DNA from: UBA6168 sp041163745
Lineage (GTDB): Bacteria > Bacteroidota > Bacteroidia > Chitinophagales > Saprospiraceae
Direction: 5' to 3'
Length of the DNA: 64,000 bases
Assembly (NCBI GenBank): GCA_041163745.1
Contig: JBEAQU010000078.1
Location: forward strand, 186,001-250,000
Positions 1-8,909 of this stretch are shown here, piece by piece (position 1 is the stretch's first letter; the number at the start of each line of letters is the position of its first letter). The notes beneath the pieces were generated by a model, which made no database searches, was not told the DNA's origin, and saw only the letters and a list, made by a program, of their open reading frames with translations. Made by a program: the position numbers and the translations under genes.

Positions 1-744
1 ATTCGCCCGCTCATTCAAATTCAAATAATTGAATCCCAATTCTTTGGCAAATTGGAAAGCAAGCTGCTCCGTGCTGAGCCTGCTATTGAGCAGCAACTTT
101 CGGGAAGCCTGCAAATACACGGAACGGATGCCGGCCAGCACCGGATAGGCCGCAAGGCCGTCCTCCACGATCCGGTAGCCGTACCGCTCCTGCAACAGGC
201 CGCCCAAACGCGCTGCCGGAACCGGCAATTTGTTCGAAAGGCCTGCCGAACGGGAAAAGGCACTTGCCGCCTGTTCCAGCGCAGGGAAATAGTTGTCTTG
301 CAACTCCAGGTAAGCCCGCAGGGCGCCGAAATAAAAATTCTCCTCGGTCAGAGAATAGTTGCGGGACAACTCCAGCAACGTGGAAATGAAGGCACTGACC
401 CGTATCGGCGCATTCGCCAGCACCTCCACCACCTTGTGCATCTCCACGCCGAACAACTCCAGCGGCAGCTCCTGCAGGAAGTTGGACCGAAGCAAAGCCT
501 GCACCGGCGTGATGGTACGGTCCGTCTCCGCCAGCATGTCCGCCTCGCTCCGTCCCAGGGCCTGCACCAGAACCTGCATCTTTTCCGCGCGCGGATATTT
601 CTTGCCTTTCTCTATTTCGTTCAGATAGGAGACGGAAATCCCCGTCAGCGCCGCCAATTCCGCAAAACTCAAGCCCCGCTCCTGCCGGAGTTGTTTCACT
701 TTCCAGCCGAAAAGTATCCGTTCATTTGGCTTTTTCTGACTCAT
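1..744 (-). CDS. XRE-family regulator, ScfR/RamB-like (3' end outside window)
   Basis: The reading frame runs leftwards from an ATG at 744 and is still open at base 1, giving the first 248 residues. Residues about 10-65 form an XRE helix-turn-helix (WKVKQLRQERGLSFAELAAL, then TGISVSYLNEIEKGKKYP). The following region contains NFLQELPLDLFG-like and LLELSRNYSLTEENFYF-like segments, and LAFQFAKELGFNYL near the break. This layout is recalled from Bacteroidota proteins of about 490 residues that resemble the short-chain fatty-acyl-CoA responsive regulators RamB/ScfR, with an IrrE-like region after the HTH. Such regulators often sit next to glyoxylate-shunt genes; that neighbour would lie outside the window. 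The start is fixed by the HTH. A TAnnTTTG box lies only 4 bases upstream of the ATG, so the mRNA may be nearly leaderless. Ligand and targets are not visible. Confidence 0.85.
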   Translation of the reverse strand, partial: MSQKKPNERILFGWKVKQLRQERGLSFAELAALTGISVSYLNEIEKGKKYPRAEKMQVLVQALGRSEADMLAETDRTITPVQALLRSNFLQELPLELFGVEMHKVVEVLANAPIRVSAFISTLLELSRNYSLTEENFYFGALRAYLELQDNYFPALEQAASAFSRSAGLSNKLPVPAARLGGLLQERYGYRIVEDGLAAYPVLAGIRSVYLQASRKLLLNSRLSTEQLAFQFAKELGFNYLNLNERAN

Positions 745-748
745 TGGA

Positions 749-756
749 CAAAGCTA
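749..756 (-). promoter_or_regulatory. Candidate -7 element (TAGCTTTG) of the XRE gene
   Basis: Read on the minus strand this is an exact match to TAnnTTTG. It ends 4 bases before the ATG at 744, which would leave almost no 5' leader. No clear -33 TTTG partner is seen, so the call is tentative. Confidence 0.35.
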
Positions 757-957
757 CATGTGTTGCAGCGAATTTTCGCAACATTCTTCGGAAAATGAAA
801 GGTTGCTCCAGTCCTTCGCTCTTCATCGGATAAATCGGGCCGCCCATATAAATTTAGCCGACGATGACCATATTCCCGATAGTTTTGCCTTCCGCTGCGG
901 TTCGAGCACGCGTCGTCGCCCTTCCGCAGCATCTCCCGGATAAAAAATCAAGCTGCC

Positions 958-1914
958 ATGAGCCTGCTTCACCTCGACAACATAGTCAAACGCTACGATG
1001 CCCACCTGGCTGTGGACCATGTCAGTTTCGATATTCCCAAAGGCGTCATTTTCGGTATGCTCGGACCGAACGGAGCCGGCAAGACCTCGCTGATCCGAAT
1101 CATCACCACCATCACCAAGGCTGATGCAGGCACCATAAGGTTCGACGGCGAACCACTTGACAGCCGTCATCCGGAACAGATCGGCTACATGCCGGAGGAA
1201 CGCGGCCTGTACAAGAAAATGAAAGTGGGGGAACAACTCCGCTACCTGGCCCGGCTCAAGGGGCTCTCCGCGGAGACAACCCGGAAGGAACTCCGATATT
1301 GGTTCGACCGGTTTGCCATACGCGATTGGTCGGGCAAGAAGATTGAGGAGCTGTCCAAAGGCATGCAGCAGAAAATCCAGTTCATCGCCACGGTCATCCA
1401 CCGGCCCAAGCTGCTGATTCTGGACGAGCCGTTCAGCGGGCTCGACCCTATCAACGCCCGGCTGATACAGGATGAGATCATGCAGCTGAACCGGGAAGGC
1501 ACCACCATCATCTTTTCCACCCACCGGATGGAGCAGGTGGAGGAAATGTGCGAACAGATCGTCCTGATCAACAAAGGCCGCAACATCCTGTATGGAAAGG
1601 TAGCCGATATCCGGCAGCAGTTCAAGGAAAACTTGTTCCGAATTTCCTTCGCGGAAGCACTGCCGGCCGAATGGCCCCTGGAGCCCTTCCCGCTACCTGG
1701 TGTGACCGTCCGCGCCAAGGACGGCCCGACGCTGCTGGTACAGGTCGACCCAGCGCGAGACACCAACGGACTGCTGCAGCATTTCATCAACAGCGGACGG
1801 ACCATCCGTTCCTTCCAGGAAATCCTGCCCGCCATCAATGACATCTTCATCCGGCAGGTGACCGGGGAGGCACAACCGGTCTCCAACCCCAACCAACCCT
1901 CCATTTCGGCTTAA
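958..1914 (+). CDS. ABC transporter ATP-binding protein, NatA/ABC-2 type
   Basis: This 318-residue protein is the nucleotide-binding subunit of an ABC exporter. Walker A is GPNGAGKTS (residues 36-44), the signature is LSKGMQQK (132-139), Walker B is LLILDEP (152-158), the D-loop is SGLD (160-163) and the switch histidine is H189. The ATPase core ends near residue 220. A C-terminal extension of about 90 residues follows, common in NatA-like ATPases of the DUF4162 type. The next gene starts 9 bases downstream and encodes the matching permease, so the two form an operon. NatAB pairs export sodium or other cations in Bacillus, but the substrate here cannot be read from sequence. Confidence 0.92.
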   Translation: MSLLHLDNIVKRYDAHLAVDHVSFDIPKGVIFGMLGPNGAGKTSLIRIITTITKADAGTIRFDGEPLDSRHPEQIGYMPEERGLYKKMKVGEQLRYLARLKGLSAETTRKELRYWFDRFAIRDWSGKKIEELSKGMQQKIQFIATVIHRPKLLILDEPFSGLDPINARLIQDEIMQLNREGTTIIFSTHRMEQVEEMCEQIVLINKGRNILYGKVADIRQQFKENLFRISFAEALPAEWPLEPFPLPGVTVRAKDGPTLLVQVDPARDTNGLLQHFINSGRTIRSFQEILPAINDIFIRQVTGEAQPVSNPNQPSISA

Positions 1915-1923
1915 ACAACGGAT

Positions 1924-3237
1924 ATGAACAAATTGTGGCTGATCATCGAACGGGAATACATGACCCGGGTCAAGAAGAAAAGTTTCATCCTGACCACCCT
2001 GCTGTCCCCCCTGGTCTTTGTGGCCATCATGACGGTGCCGGTCCTGCTTGCCACCCTGTCGGAACGGGAAGAAAAATCCATCGCCATCCTGGATGCCTCC
2101 GGTACCATCAGGCCACCGGCCGACAGCAACAGCCACCTCCATTTCACCGTCATCCGCGACCAGCACCTGGATGTTCTGAAAATGACCTACCGGGACGGCG
2201 GCTTCGAAGGCATCCTCTATGTGCCACCGTTTCCGGATACCGTGCGAAACCTCCGCGTACAATACTTTTCGGATGGAGAACTCTCCCTTTCCGAAGCGGA
2301 TTATATGGAGGGACTTGTCCGCAACCAGGCGGAGGATTTCAAAATCCTCGCTGCCGGATACCAGGAGGCGGAACTCGCCCGGCTGAAAGTCCGGGTGGAC
2401 CTCGAGCAGAAGGAACTGACCCTGGCGGAATCCGGCGAACTGCTGGAAACCGACAAACGGAATTCCGCACAGGTGGCGACCGTCATCGGATTCGCTGCGG
2501 GATTCATCGTATACATCATCCTGTTGTTCTACGGCACCATGATCATGCGCTCCGTCATGGAGGAAAAGACCAACCGCATCGTGGAGGTCATGATTTCATC
2601 GGTCCGGCCTTTCCAGCTGATGCTCGGCAAAATCATCGGGGTCAGTGGCGTCGGACTGACCCAAATGTTGATTTGGGTGGCCCTGACCCTGGCCCTCACC
2701 ACCCTGGCCGGCACCTTCCTCGGAGTAGAGGCGGCCACCGGCGGACCCATGTCGGCGGACCCGGCCCCGGCGGACCAGTCGGCCGCCCTCTTCACCATGC
2801 TGACCGGTCAGGAATGGGATTATATCATCCCGCTGTTCCTGCTGTACTTTCTCGGCGGTTATTTCATCTATGCCTCCCTTTTCGCTGCCGTCGGCTCCGC
2901 CATGGGCGACGACCTCGGGGAAAGCCAGTCCCTGACCATGGTCGCCATGGCCCCTATCATCCTTTCCATCGTGATGCTGGGCCCTGTCATCGAGGATCCG
3001 AACGGAACCCTCGCGGTCTGGTTTTCCATCGTCCCCCTGTCCGCCCCCGTCATCATGCCGGCCCGGCTGGCCTTCGAGCCTCCTTTGTGGGAAATCCTGC
3101 TCTCCCTCGGCCTGCTGTCTGCCTCCTCCTTGTTTTTCATATGGCTTTCCGGCCGGATCTACCGGGTGGGAATCCTGTTGTATGGAAAGAAGGCCAACCT
3201 GAAGGAAATGAGCCGTTGGATTTTTACCAAGGATTGA
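1924..3237 (+). CDS. ABC-2 family permease (NatB-like)
   Basis: This 437-residue membrane protein partners the upstream ATPase. One membrane segment lies at about residues 22-45. A long extracytoplasmic region (about 46-180) follows, then a cluster of five or so hydrophobic segments from about 183 to the end. Just after the second segment comes EEKTNRIVEVMISSVRPFQL, the cytoplasmic coupling motif of ABC-2/NatB permeases that contacts the ATPase. Length and topology match the NatB/YhaP group. The start at 1924 is the first ATG after the ATPase stop. It is followed by basic residues and a hydrophobic anchor, as expected. Substrate unknown. Confidence 0.88.
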   Translation: MNKLWLIIEREYMTRVKKKSFILTTLLSPLVFVAIMTVPVLLATLSEREEKSIAILDASGTIRPPADSNSHLHFTVIRDQHLDVLKMTYRDGGFEGILYVPPFPDTVRNLRVQYFSDGELSLSEADYMEGLVRNQAEDFKILAAGYQEAELARLKVRVDLEQKELTLAESGELLETDKRNSAQVATVIGFAAGFIVYIILLFYGTMIMRSVMEEKTNRIVEVMISSVRPFQLMLGKIIGVSGVGLTQMLIWVALTLALTTLAGTFLGVEAATGGPMSADPAPADQSAALFTMLTGQEWDYIIPLFLLYFLGGYFIYASLFAAVGSAMGDDLGESQSLTMVAMAPIILSIVMLGPVIEDPNGTLAVWFSIVPLSAPVIMPARLAFEPPLWEILLSLGLLSASSLFFIWLSGRIYRVGILLYGKKANLKEMSRWIFTKD

Positions 3238-3300
3238 ACGGCTTCCCGATTGCCATGATTTATTTTTTGAGACACCTGACATTTGTTTCGTAAAAAGCAT

Positions 3301-3308
3301 TATTTTTG
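3301..3308 (+). promoter_or_regulatory. Candidate -7 element (TATTTTTG) for tRNA-Ala
   Basis: An exact TAnnTTTG match lies 35 bases before the tRNA 5' end. A TTTG at 3282-3285 is a possible -33 element, with slightly short spacing. Confidence 0.5.
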
Positions 3309-3343
3309 CCACCGCGTTCGAAACGAGAACGTGTCATAATCAA

Positions 3344-3417
<74 letters not shown>

Positions 3418-3420
3418 CCC

Positions 3421-3775
3421 TTTTTTCCCGCCGTTCCTCCAGGATAGAATTTCCGAATCTCCCACCGTACCCATTGACCTCCCACCACCGTCCTTCGCTA
3501 ACGGGACCCTTCTTTCCATACCTATCAGACACCGGTTCGCCATCCTACCCATACGGGACGTTGACACGCCGTATTCCCGGCCGGGATATGGGATGCGCGG
3601 CATTTCTACGTACGGAAAACCTCGTGTCATGCCTACGGCATGGTGACGCATCCGTACGGATCTGCAGCCGACGGCGGATACAGCTTCCGATACCGAAGAG
3701 CCGTTCTTTCAGCGTACTTTTGTCACCGTAAGGAACCGGCCAGGTTGCCGGCATGAGCAAAATCCACCAAACGAA
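3421..3775. other. Intergenic region, no gene recognised
   Basis: The 355 bases between tRNA-Ala and the helicase contain no reading frame with recognisable protein features. A T-run after the tRNA (3421-3426) may help 3' end formation. I see no TAnnTTTG element close to the helicase start. Confidence 0.5.
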
Positions 3776-5677
3776 ATGAGTACGGCACAAGCGGAACTGG
3801 AAACGCTGCAACAGTTGCTGCAGCTGGAAAAGGAACAGGATTACGAGCAGTTCCGTCGCTTCGTATCACAACTGAGCCTATCGGAAAGGGTGTCGGAAGG
3901 ATATACCTGGCACCCTGTCACCCTGGAGAAATCAGGATACACCTACGGGGAGCGCGCCTATGTAACGATCTCCCGGGCTTCTTCGACCGGTACGCAGCAG
4001 GCTTTCCGGCCGGGACAGCCGGTTCGTTTGTTCAACCGGGCGGACGAGGTAAGGCAGCCAGAGCAAACGGGCGTTATCCATTCCATGACCGCCACCCGGA
4101 TGCGGGTCGTGTTGTCCGGAAAGGATTTGCCGGACTGGCTGCACACCGGATCCCTGGGGGTCGATCTGTCTTTCGACGAAAGGACTTACCGGGAGATGGA
4201 GAAAGCCTTGGTGCGGGTCCGGGAGGCAAGCGGAGACCAGTTGGCGGTACTGCGGGAGATTGTGCATGGCAATCGGGCCGCCCGATTCCGGGAGCAAGCG
4301 CCGCTGACAGTCGAGGGGCTCAATCCGTCCCAGGAGGAAGCGGTCCGTCAGGTATTGGCCGCGGAAGACATCGCCGTGGTGCACGGCCCACCCGGCACCG
4401 GCAAGACCACCACCCTGGTGGCGGCCATCCGGCTGATATGCCGATCGGAGCAGACTGTACTCGTCTGTGCCCCCAGCAATACCGCGACCGACCTGCTGAC
4501 AGAACGGCTGTCGGCGGAAGGATTGTCCGTTCTTCGGATCGGAGATATTTCCCGGGTCGATGAAAACCTAGTCCGCCATACCCTGGAAGCACAGCTGGCC
4601 AACCACCCCGAAGCCAAAAACATACGGAAGGTAAGGTTGGAAGCAGCGGAAACCCGCCGCAAGGCCTTGCGGTACAAGCGGAAGTTCGGGGCGGACGAAC
4701 GACAGGAGAGAGGGCGACTGTTCAAGGAAGCGGGCGAACTGTCAGCGTGGGCGAACCGCCTGGAGGACATGCTTGTCGAAAACCTATTGGACAGCAGCCA
4801 GGTCATTACCTGCACCTTGGTGGGCTCGATGCACAAAGCGCTGGGAAAAAGGCGTTTTCGTACGCTTGTCATCGATGAGGCCGCCCAGGCGCTGGAGCCG
4901 GCCACCTGGATTCCCCTGACGCGGGCAGACCGGGTCATCCTTGCCGGCGACCCGTTCCAACTCCCCCCCACAGTCAAGTCGACCAAAGCCGTGCAGGGCG
5001 GCCTTTCCACCACACTGATGGAGAAATGTCTGACAAAGGTGCGGCCGGTCAGCCTGCTGACGGTACAATACCGCATGCACCGGTCCATCATGCAATTCTC
5101 CAACCATTGGTTCTACCAAGGCCGCCTGTATGCGGCGGATCCTGTCGCCGAACACCAACTGGCGGTCAGGCTTCCCCATCCGCCCCTCTTGTTCATCGAC
5201 ACCGCAGGAACCGGATTCGAGGAGAAAAGCCCGGAAAAATCCCGGAGCCGGTACAATCCGGAAGAGTTCCGGCTGCTTTGCGAGCATCTGTACCAGCTGT
5301 TGGCATTACATGAGGGAATGGAGCCGCCTTCCATCGGTATCATCGCCCCCTACCGGGAACAGGTCCTGCACATGGTCACGGCAACGGCAAACGACCCGAC
5401 CCTGAAAGATGTGAAACTGGATATCAACACCATCGATGCCTTCCAGGGGCAGGAAAGGGATGTCATCTACCTATCCCTGGTACGCTCCAACCCGAAAGGT
5501 GACATCGGATTCCTGGCCGACTACCGCCGGATGAACGTAGCCATGACCAGGGCCCGGAAATTGTTGGTGTTGGTGGGAGACAGCGCAACCATCGGCCATG
5601 ACCCGTTCTACCGCGAACTGCTCGACTTCTGCGAGCTATCGGATAGCTACCAAACCGCCTGGGCCTACATGATGTGA
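3776..5677 (+). CDS. UPF1-like superfamily 1B helicase (IGHMBP2/Dna2 type)
   Basis: This 633-residue protein should be an ATP-dependent 5'-3' nucleic-acid helicase. Walker A is GPPGTGKTT (from residue 204). Walker B is VIDEAAQ (D367, E368), and motif III is GDPFQLPP (391-398). Motifs IV-VI follow in VQYRMHRSIMQF, IDAFQGQERDVIYLS and NVAMTRARKLLVLVGD. The N-terminal 130 residues form the beta-barrel region seen in IGHMBP2-type helicases, and a helical insert of about 80 residues lies between motifs Ia and II. Bacterial members are about 620-650 residues, so it is full length. It stands alone, so a DNA or RNA role cannot be chosen from context. Confidence 0.9.
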   Translation: MSTAQAELETLQQLLQLEKEQDYEQFRRFVSQLSLSERVSEGYTWHPVTLEKSGYTYGERAYVTISRASSTGTQQAFRPGQPVRLFNRADEVRQPEQTGVIHSMTATRMRVVLSGKDLPDWLHTGSLGVDLSFDERTYREMEKALVRVREASGDQLAVLREIVHGNRAARFREQAPLTVEGLNPSQEEAVRQVLAAEDIAVVHGPPGTGKTTTLVAAIRLICRSEQTVLVCAPSNTATDLLTERLSAEGLSVLRIGDISRVDENLVRHTLEAQLANHPEAKNIRKVRLEAAETRRKALRYKRKFGADERQERGRLFKEAGELSAWANRLEDMLVENLLDSSQVITCTLVGSMHKALGKRRFRTLVIDEAAQALEPATWIPLTRADRVILAGDPFQLPPTVKSTKAVQGGLSTTLMEKCLTKVRPVSLLTVQYRMHRSIMQFSNHWFYQGRLYAADPVAEHQLAVRLPHPPLLFIDTAGTGFEEKSPEKSRSRYNPEEFRLLCEHLYQLLALHEGMEPPSIGIIAPYREQVLHMVTATANDPTLKDVKLDINTIDAFQGQERDVIYLSLVRSNPKGDIGFLADYRRMNVAMTRARKLLVLVGDSATIGHDPFYRELLDFCELSDSYQTAWAYMM

Positions 5678-6073
5678 TACCCGAACCAATCACTTCCTAT
5701 GGAAAAAGCGGCGGTGGCCACATGCCCGGAAACCCGGCCCGCAAGATTCCACCGAAAGCCACAAGAAGCTGCCGATTCTTTCCGGAATATCCAAAGTATC
5801 CTATATTTGTCCATCCTTAAACAGAAATACCCGGCAAAACGACAACCTTCCCGATATATTTGCGGGCCAGCCACTTAACGGTGGTGTGGACCGGCTCCGG
5901 CCGCCTTCCGCAAAGATACCGGGGCAGGCGGACGGCATATCCCCGGCCCCACAGGCGGCAGCGGAACCCGACCCAATCCGACCCTCATGAAATATATGGA
6001 CATGCTGTTGGGGCCCTCCGTTTCCCAGGCGACGAACGCCCCGGGAACCACCGCTTACTTTTCATCCAATACC
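5678..6073. other. Leader/intergenic region upstream of prs
   Basis: No gene is recognised in these 396 bases. Two exact TAnnTTTG matches on the plus strand (TATATTTG at 5802-5809 and 5855-5862) and a near match (TACTTTTC at 6056-6063) could drive prs. The last ends 10 bases before the preferred ATG. A TATCTTTG match on the minus strand (5911-5918) points at no recognisable gene. Confidence 0.45.
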
Positions 6074-7012
6074 ATGATTGAAGTCAAGATCTTTTCCGGC
6101 ACCCAATCCCGCTACCTTGCTGAGAAAATTGCGGATTACTACGGACAACCCCTCGGTGCGCTGGATGTCAACCGCTTCAGCGACGGGGAAATGCAACCGG
6201 TCATCAATGAATCGGTGCGCGGAGCCTTCGTCTTCTTCGTTCAGTCCACTTTCGCCCCGGCGGAAAACCTCATGGAGCTCCTGCTCATGATTGATGCCGC
6301 GAAACGGGCCTCCGCAGGATACATCACCGCCGTCATCCCCTATTTCGGTTATGCCCGTCAAGATCGGAAGGACAAACCCCGGGTCCCCATCTCCGCCAAA
6401 CTCATCGCGGAACTGCTGCAGGCGGCAGGAGCCGACCGGGTCATGACCATGGACTTCCATGCGGACCAAATCCAGGGGTTCTTCGACGTTCCGGTGGATC
6501 ACCTCAAGAGCCAGGCCATCTATATGCCCTACCTGCAGGAAACGAACCTGGACAATGTGATCTTCGCCTCTCCGGATGTGGGCGGCGTAAAACGGGCTCG
6601 CACCTACGCAAAATACTTTGGGAAAAGCCTCGTCATCTGTGATAAGTACCGGAAAAAGGCCAATGAAATCGAAGACATGACCGTCATCGGGGACGTGAAC
6701 GGGGCGGATGTCATCATGGTGGACGACCTGGTGGACACCGCAGGCACCTTGTGCCGCGCCGCCGATATCCTGATCAAGGAAGGTGCGAAAAGCGTGCGTG
6801 CCATCTGCACGCATCCGGTCCTTTCGGGGAAAGCATTTGAAAACATTGAGAAATCCGCCCTGCAGGAACTGATAGTCTGTGACACCATACCCATTCCCGA
6901 CAACCAACGTTGCAAAAAGATCAAAGTCCTCTCCACCGCGAGGCTGTTCGCCAAGGCCATCCGCAACACCCACGAACACCGGTCGATCTCGGCTCTATTC
7001 ATCGAGGGTTGA
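6074..7012 (+). CDS. prs: Ribose-phosphate pyrophosphokinase (PRPP synthetase)
   Basis: The enzyme makes PRPP from ribose 5-phosphate and ATP for nucleotide, histidine, tryptophan and NAD synthesis. The 312-residue length is standard for class I enzymes. Visible motifs are FSDGEMQPVINESVRG, YFGYARQDRKDKPRVPISAK, the metal/ATP site in MTMDFHADQIQGFFDVPVDH, SPDVGGVKRAR and the PRPP loop VDDLVDTAGTLC. I chose ATG 6074 because homologues begin with a short segment before KIFSGTQS. An earlier in-frame ATG at 5987 would add 29 residues of unlikely sequence. The gene stands alone between a helicase and an ArsR regulator. Confidence 0.95.
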   Translation: MIEVKIFSGTQSRYLAEKIADYYGQPLGALDVNRFSDGEMQPVINESVRGAFVFFVQSTFAPAENLMELLLMIDAAKRASAGYITAVIPYFGYARQDRKDKPRVPISAKLIAELLQAAGADRVMTMDFHADQIQGFFDVPVDHLKSQAIYMPYLQETNLDNVIFASPDVGGVKRARTYAKYFGKSLVICDKYRKKANEIEDMTVIGDVNGADVIMVDDLVDTAGTLCRAADILIKEGAKSVRAICTHPVLSGKAFENIEKSALQELIVCDTIPIPDNQRCKKIKVLSTARLFAKAIRNTHEHRSISALFIEG

Positions 7013-7062
7013 CCCAATGACTTGGTGCGCCGCTTCCCTGCCGTTGCCGGAGCGTCCGCAGA

Positions 7063-7395
7063 TCAGTCCGCTATCCTGCCAGCAAAACGGCCGATGGAGA
7101 TGACCGCATTGTTCACCTTGTCGTAGTCCACCTTGTAATGGATGAATTTACCCTCCCGAATCGTCACAACCAACCCCGCCAGCCTAAGTATCCGGAGGTG
7201 TTGCGAAGTGATGGATTGTTCCAGCTTGAGCGATTTGTAAATCTTATTGACGTTGACAACTCCGTTTTGGTCGATGAACTCCAGAATCCTAAGTCTTAAC
7301 GGGTGGGCAAGCGCACGCAGCGTTTCAGACGAATCCTGCAATTTGTGATCGCTGATGTTTACCTTGGCCTTTCTCATAGAAGTTTCTTTTTTCAA
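7063..7395 (-). CDS. ArsR-family winged-helix regulator (copy 1)
   Basis: This 110-residue DNA-binding protein has the ArsR winged-helix layout. LRALAHPLRLRILEFI is helix 1-2 and IYKSLKLEQSITSQHLRILRLAGLV is the recognition region. The wing is TIREGKFIHYKVD. There is no Cys-rich metal site of the ArsR/SmtB alpha-3 type. It is a clear paralogue of the next gene (LEQS-TSQHL-ILRRAG, EGKFI-Y). Starts at 7395 (M1) or 7377 (M7) are both possible. The promoter region is AT-rich, with a near-match to the -7 element around 7408. Targets unknown; autoregulation would be typical. Confidence 0.85.
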   Translation of the reverse strand: MKKETSMRKAKVNISDHKLQDSSETLRALAHPLRLRILEFIDQNGVVNVNKIYKSLKLEQSITSQHLRILRLAGLVVTIREGKFIHYKVDYDKVNNAVISIGRFAGRIAD

Positions 7396-7447
7396 TACTG
7401 TGCGACGGCAAATATGGGGTTTTTATTTATTTTTCCAAAACAGTTAT

Positions 7448-7483
7448 AAAAAAAATGCTGTAAATCAAGGAGTTTACAGCATT
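7448..7483 (-). terminator. Hairpin plus T-tract downstream of ArsR copy 2 (or operator)
   Basis: A perfect 11-bp inverted repeat (7454-7464 with 7473-7483, loop of 8) is followed, on the minus strand, by eight T residues. This is the form of a rho-independent terminator for the ArsR gene at 7662-8000. The stem is AT-rich, so it is weak. Because it also lies about 60 bases upstream of ArsR copy 1, a palindromic operator is an alternative. Confidence 0.55.
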
Positions 7484-7661
7484 CTTCGATGGGAACGAAT
7501 CCCACCGGACGAAACAGGGGAGACAGCCCCCGCCGCAGCAATTTGTCTTTTTGGATCGATACTTCCCTTGGGGTTCCCACAACCCGCGAATCGCGGTTTC
7601 ACACATCAGCTTTGCCCTTATCGCTCCCTGCCCGCACTGTATTGAAAAAAGGACTTCCACC

Positions 7662-8000
7662 TCAGGCAGCCAAGTCCTCCACCAATTTTGAAATTTGAGA
7701 CAACCTTTCTTTGTCCAAGGTGTAGAAAATGAACTTCCCCTGCCGTTCCGTCGCCACCACCCCCGCCCGTCGAAGAATGGCCAGGTGTTGGGATGCGACG
7801 GATTGCTCCAACCGAAGCTTGATGTAGATGTCGGTCACCGTCATCTTGTCGTTTTCCTCCAGCAAATCAATGATTCGTTGACGCAGTTTATGATTGATGG
7901 CCCGAAGCACGAGTACCGCCTTGCGTAACTCTGCGTAGTCCAGCTGTATCTCCTCCTTTCCATTCTTCAAGACAATGGTCTCACTCTTTTGCTTTCTCAT
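7662..8000 (-). CDS. ArsR-family winged-helix regulator (copy 2)
   Basis: This 112-residue protein is the second ArsR-type regulator of a tandem pair. VLRAINHKLRQRIIDLLEEN is followed by the helix-turn-helix (DIYIKLRLEQSVASQHLAIL) and the wing VVATERQGKFIFYTL. Its extra N-terminal 25 residues (KSETIVLKNGKEEIQLDY) distinguish it from copy 1. No metal-binding cysteines are visible, so a redox or metal sensor of the classic type is unlikely. The gene is followed by its own hairpin/T-tract and preceded by a very AT-rich region. Each copy therefore probably has its own promoter. Function otherwise unknown. Confidence 0.85.
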   Translation of the reverse strand: MRKQKSETIVLKNGKEEIQLDYAELRKAVLVLRAINHKLRQRIIDLLEENDKMTVTDIYIKLRLEQSVASQHLAILRRAGVVATERQGKFIFYTLDKERLSQISKLVEDLAA

Positions 8001-8909
8001 ATCTATGTTTTTGAAACGGTTAAAAAATTGTCCTTAACCTTTTTTAAGTTTTCTAAGATTACTAAAAATTTAATACCAAGCAAACCAATAATTATACCAA
8101 TCGAAAAAATAATCTGTCCTGACAAATCCGAACATATATGCCAACGTCAAAAATACAAAGTATTTCTAAATTAATAAAATCTTCAACTAAAATGGACGCT
8201 CCCTGATGACAACACTTAAACATTTAATTACCAATAAATTAAAATATCATCCATACTATCCGTCCTCACCCAATCCCCTTGGAACACCCTGATGCAGATT
8301 TCTCCGATACCTGCTTTCCGTCCTTTCCCACTGATCGGCAAAACAATAACGTAATATACACATACAATTGTCTGTCAACTAATTACATCCAAATTCCCAG
8401 ACCTGCCCTCAGCAGGTTCCTCTGCTCCGGACAAAACCGGCGGTCTGTTGTTCCTTTCCATATCCATTCCGGGGTTTCCGATGCCCGGTCTTGTAAAGAC
8501 ATTGTTACGATGCGAAATGCAAGGGCAAAGACCGTGACCACAGGCCGGACGGTCGGCCGCCTTCACCCATGGGAATAGCCGTTCATCATGTAATTGGATT
8601 GTTTCGGATTTCTCACCGGCGGGTGCAGCCCAAGCTTCACGGTTGTGCAGCGATGACGCGCTCCCTAGTCCTGTTGGATTCGCAGGATATGGTCTCGGAG
8701 TCAGCTGTGATGAATGAGCAGGAAGACAAACGAAAGAGAACCGCTCCGCCCCGTCCATTCCTTTGGCAGAACAGACGAAAAGACCTGCGTTCCGACCTCA
8801 CCGCGAGCGTTGACCACCGGCACATGCGCAGCGTGGACCGTCGCCTGCACAGCGATGGCACCTATTGTGGAATAACGGTTCGACCAGCAAGCATGCTACC
8901 CCGCGGACT
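8001..8909. other. Gene-free region with AT-rich half
   Basis: Nine hundred bases separate ArsR copy 2 from tsaB. From 8001 to about 8260 the composition is strongly AT-rich (many TTTAA, AAATT, TAATA words), in sharp contrast to the GC-rich genome. From about 8400 it returns to normal composition. I found no reading frame with recognisable protein features on either strand, and no tRNA. It may hold promoter/operator sites for the ArsR gene or be a decayed or acquired segment. Confidence 0.5.

Noticed and set aside
5665..5918. Minus-strand TATCTTTG box with a 69-codon frame behind it
   Set aside because: The frame runs into the helicase 3' end, has no recognisable features, and one 8-base match is expected by chance every few kilobases.
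5987..6073. Upstream ATG of prs adding 29 residues
   Set aside because: The extension lacks conserved sequence, and PRPP synthetases begin just before KIFSG; ATG 6074 gives the normal length.
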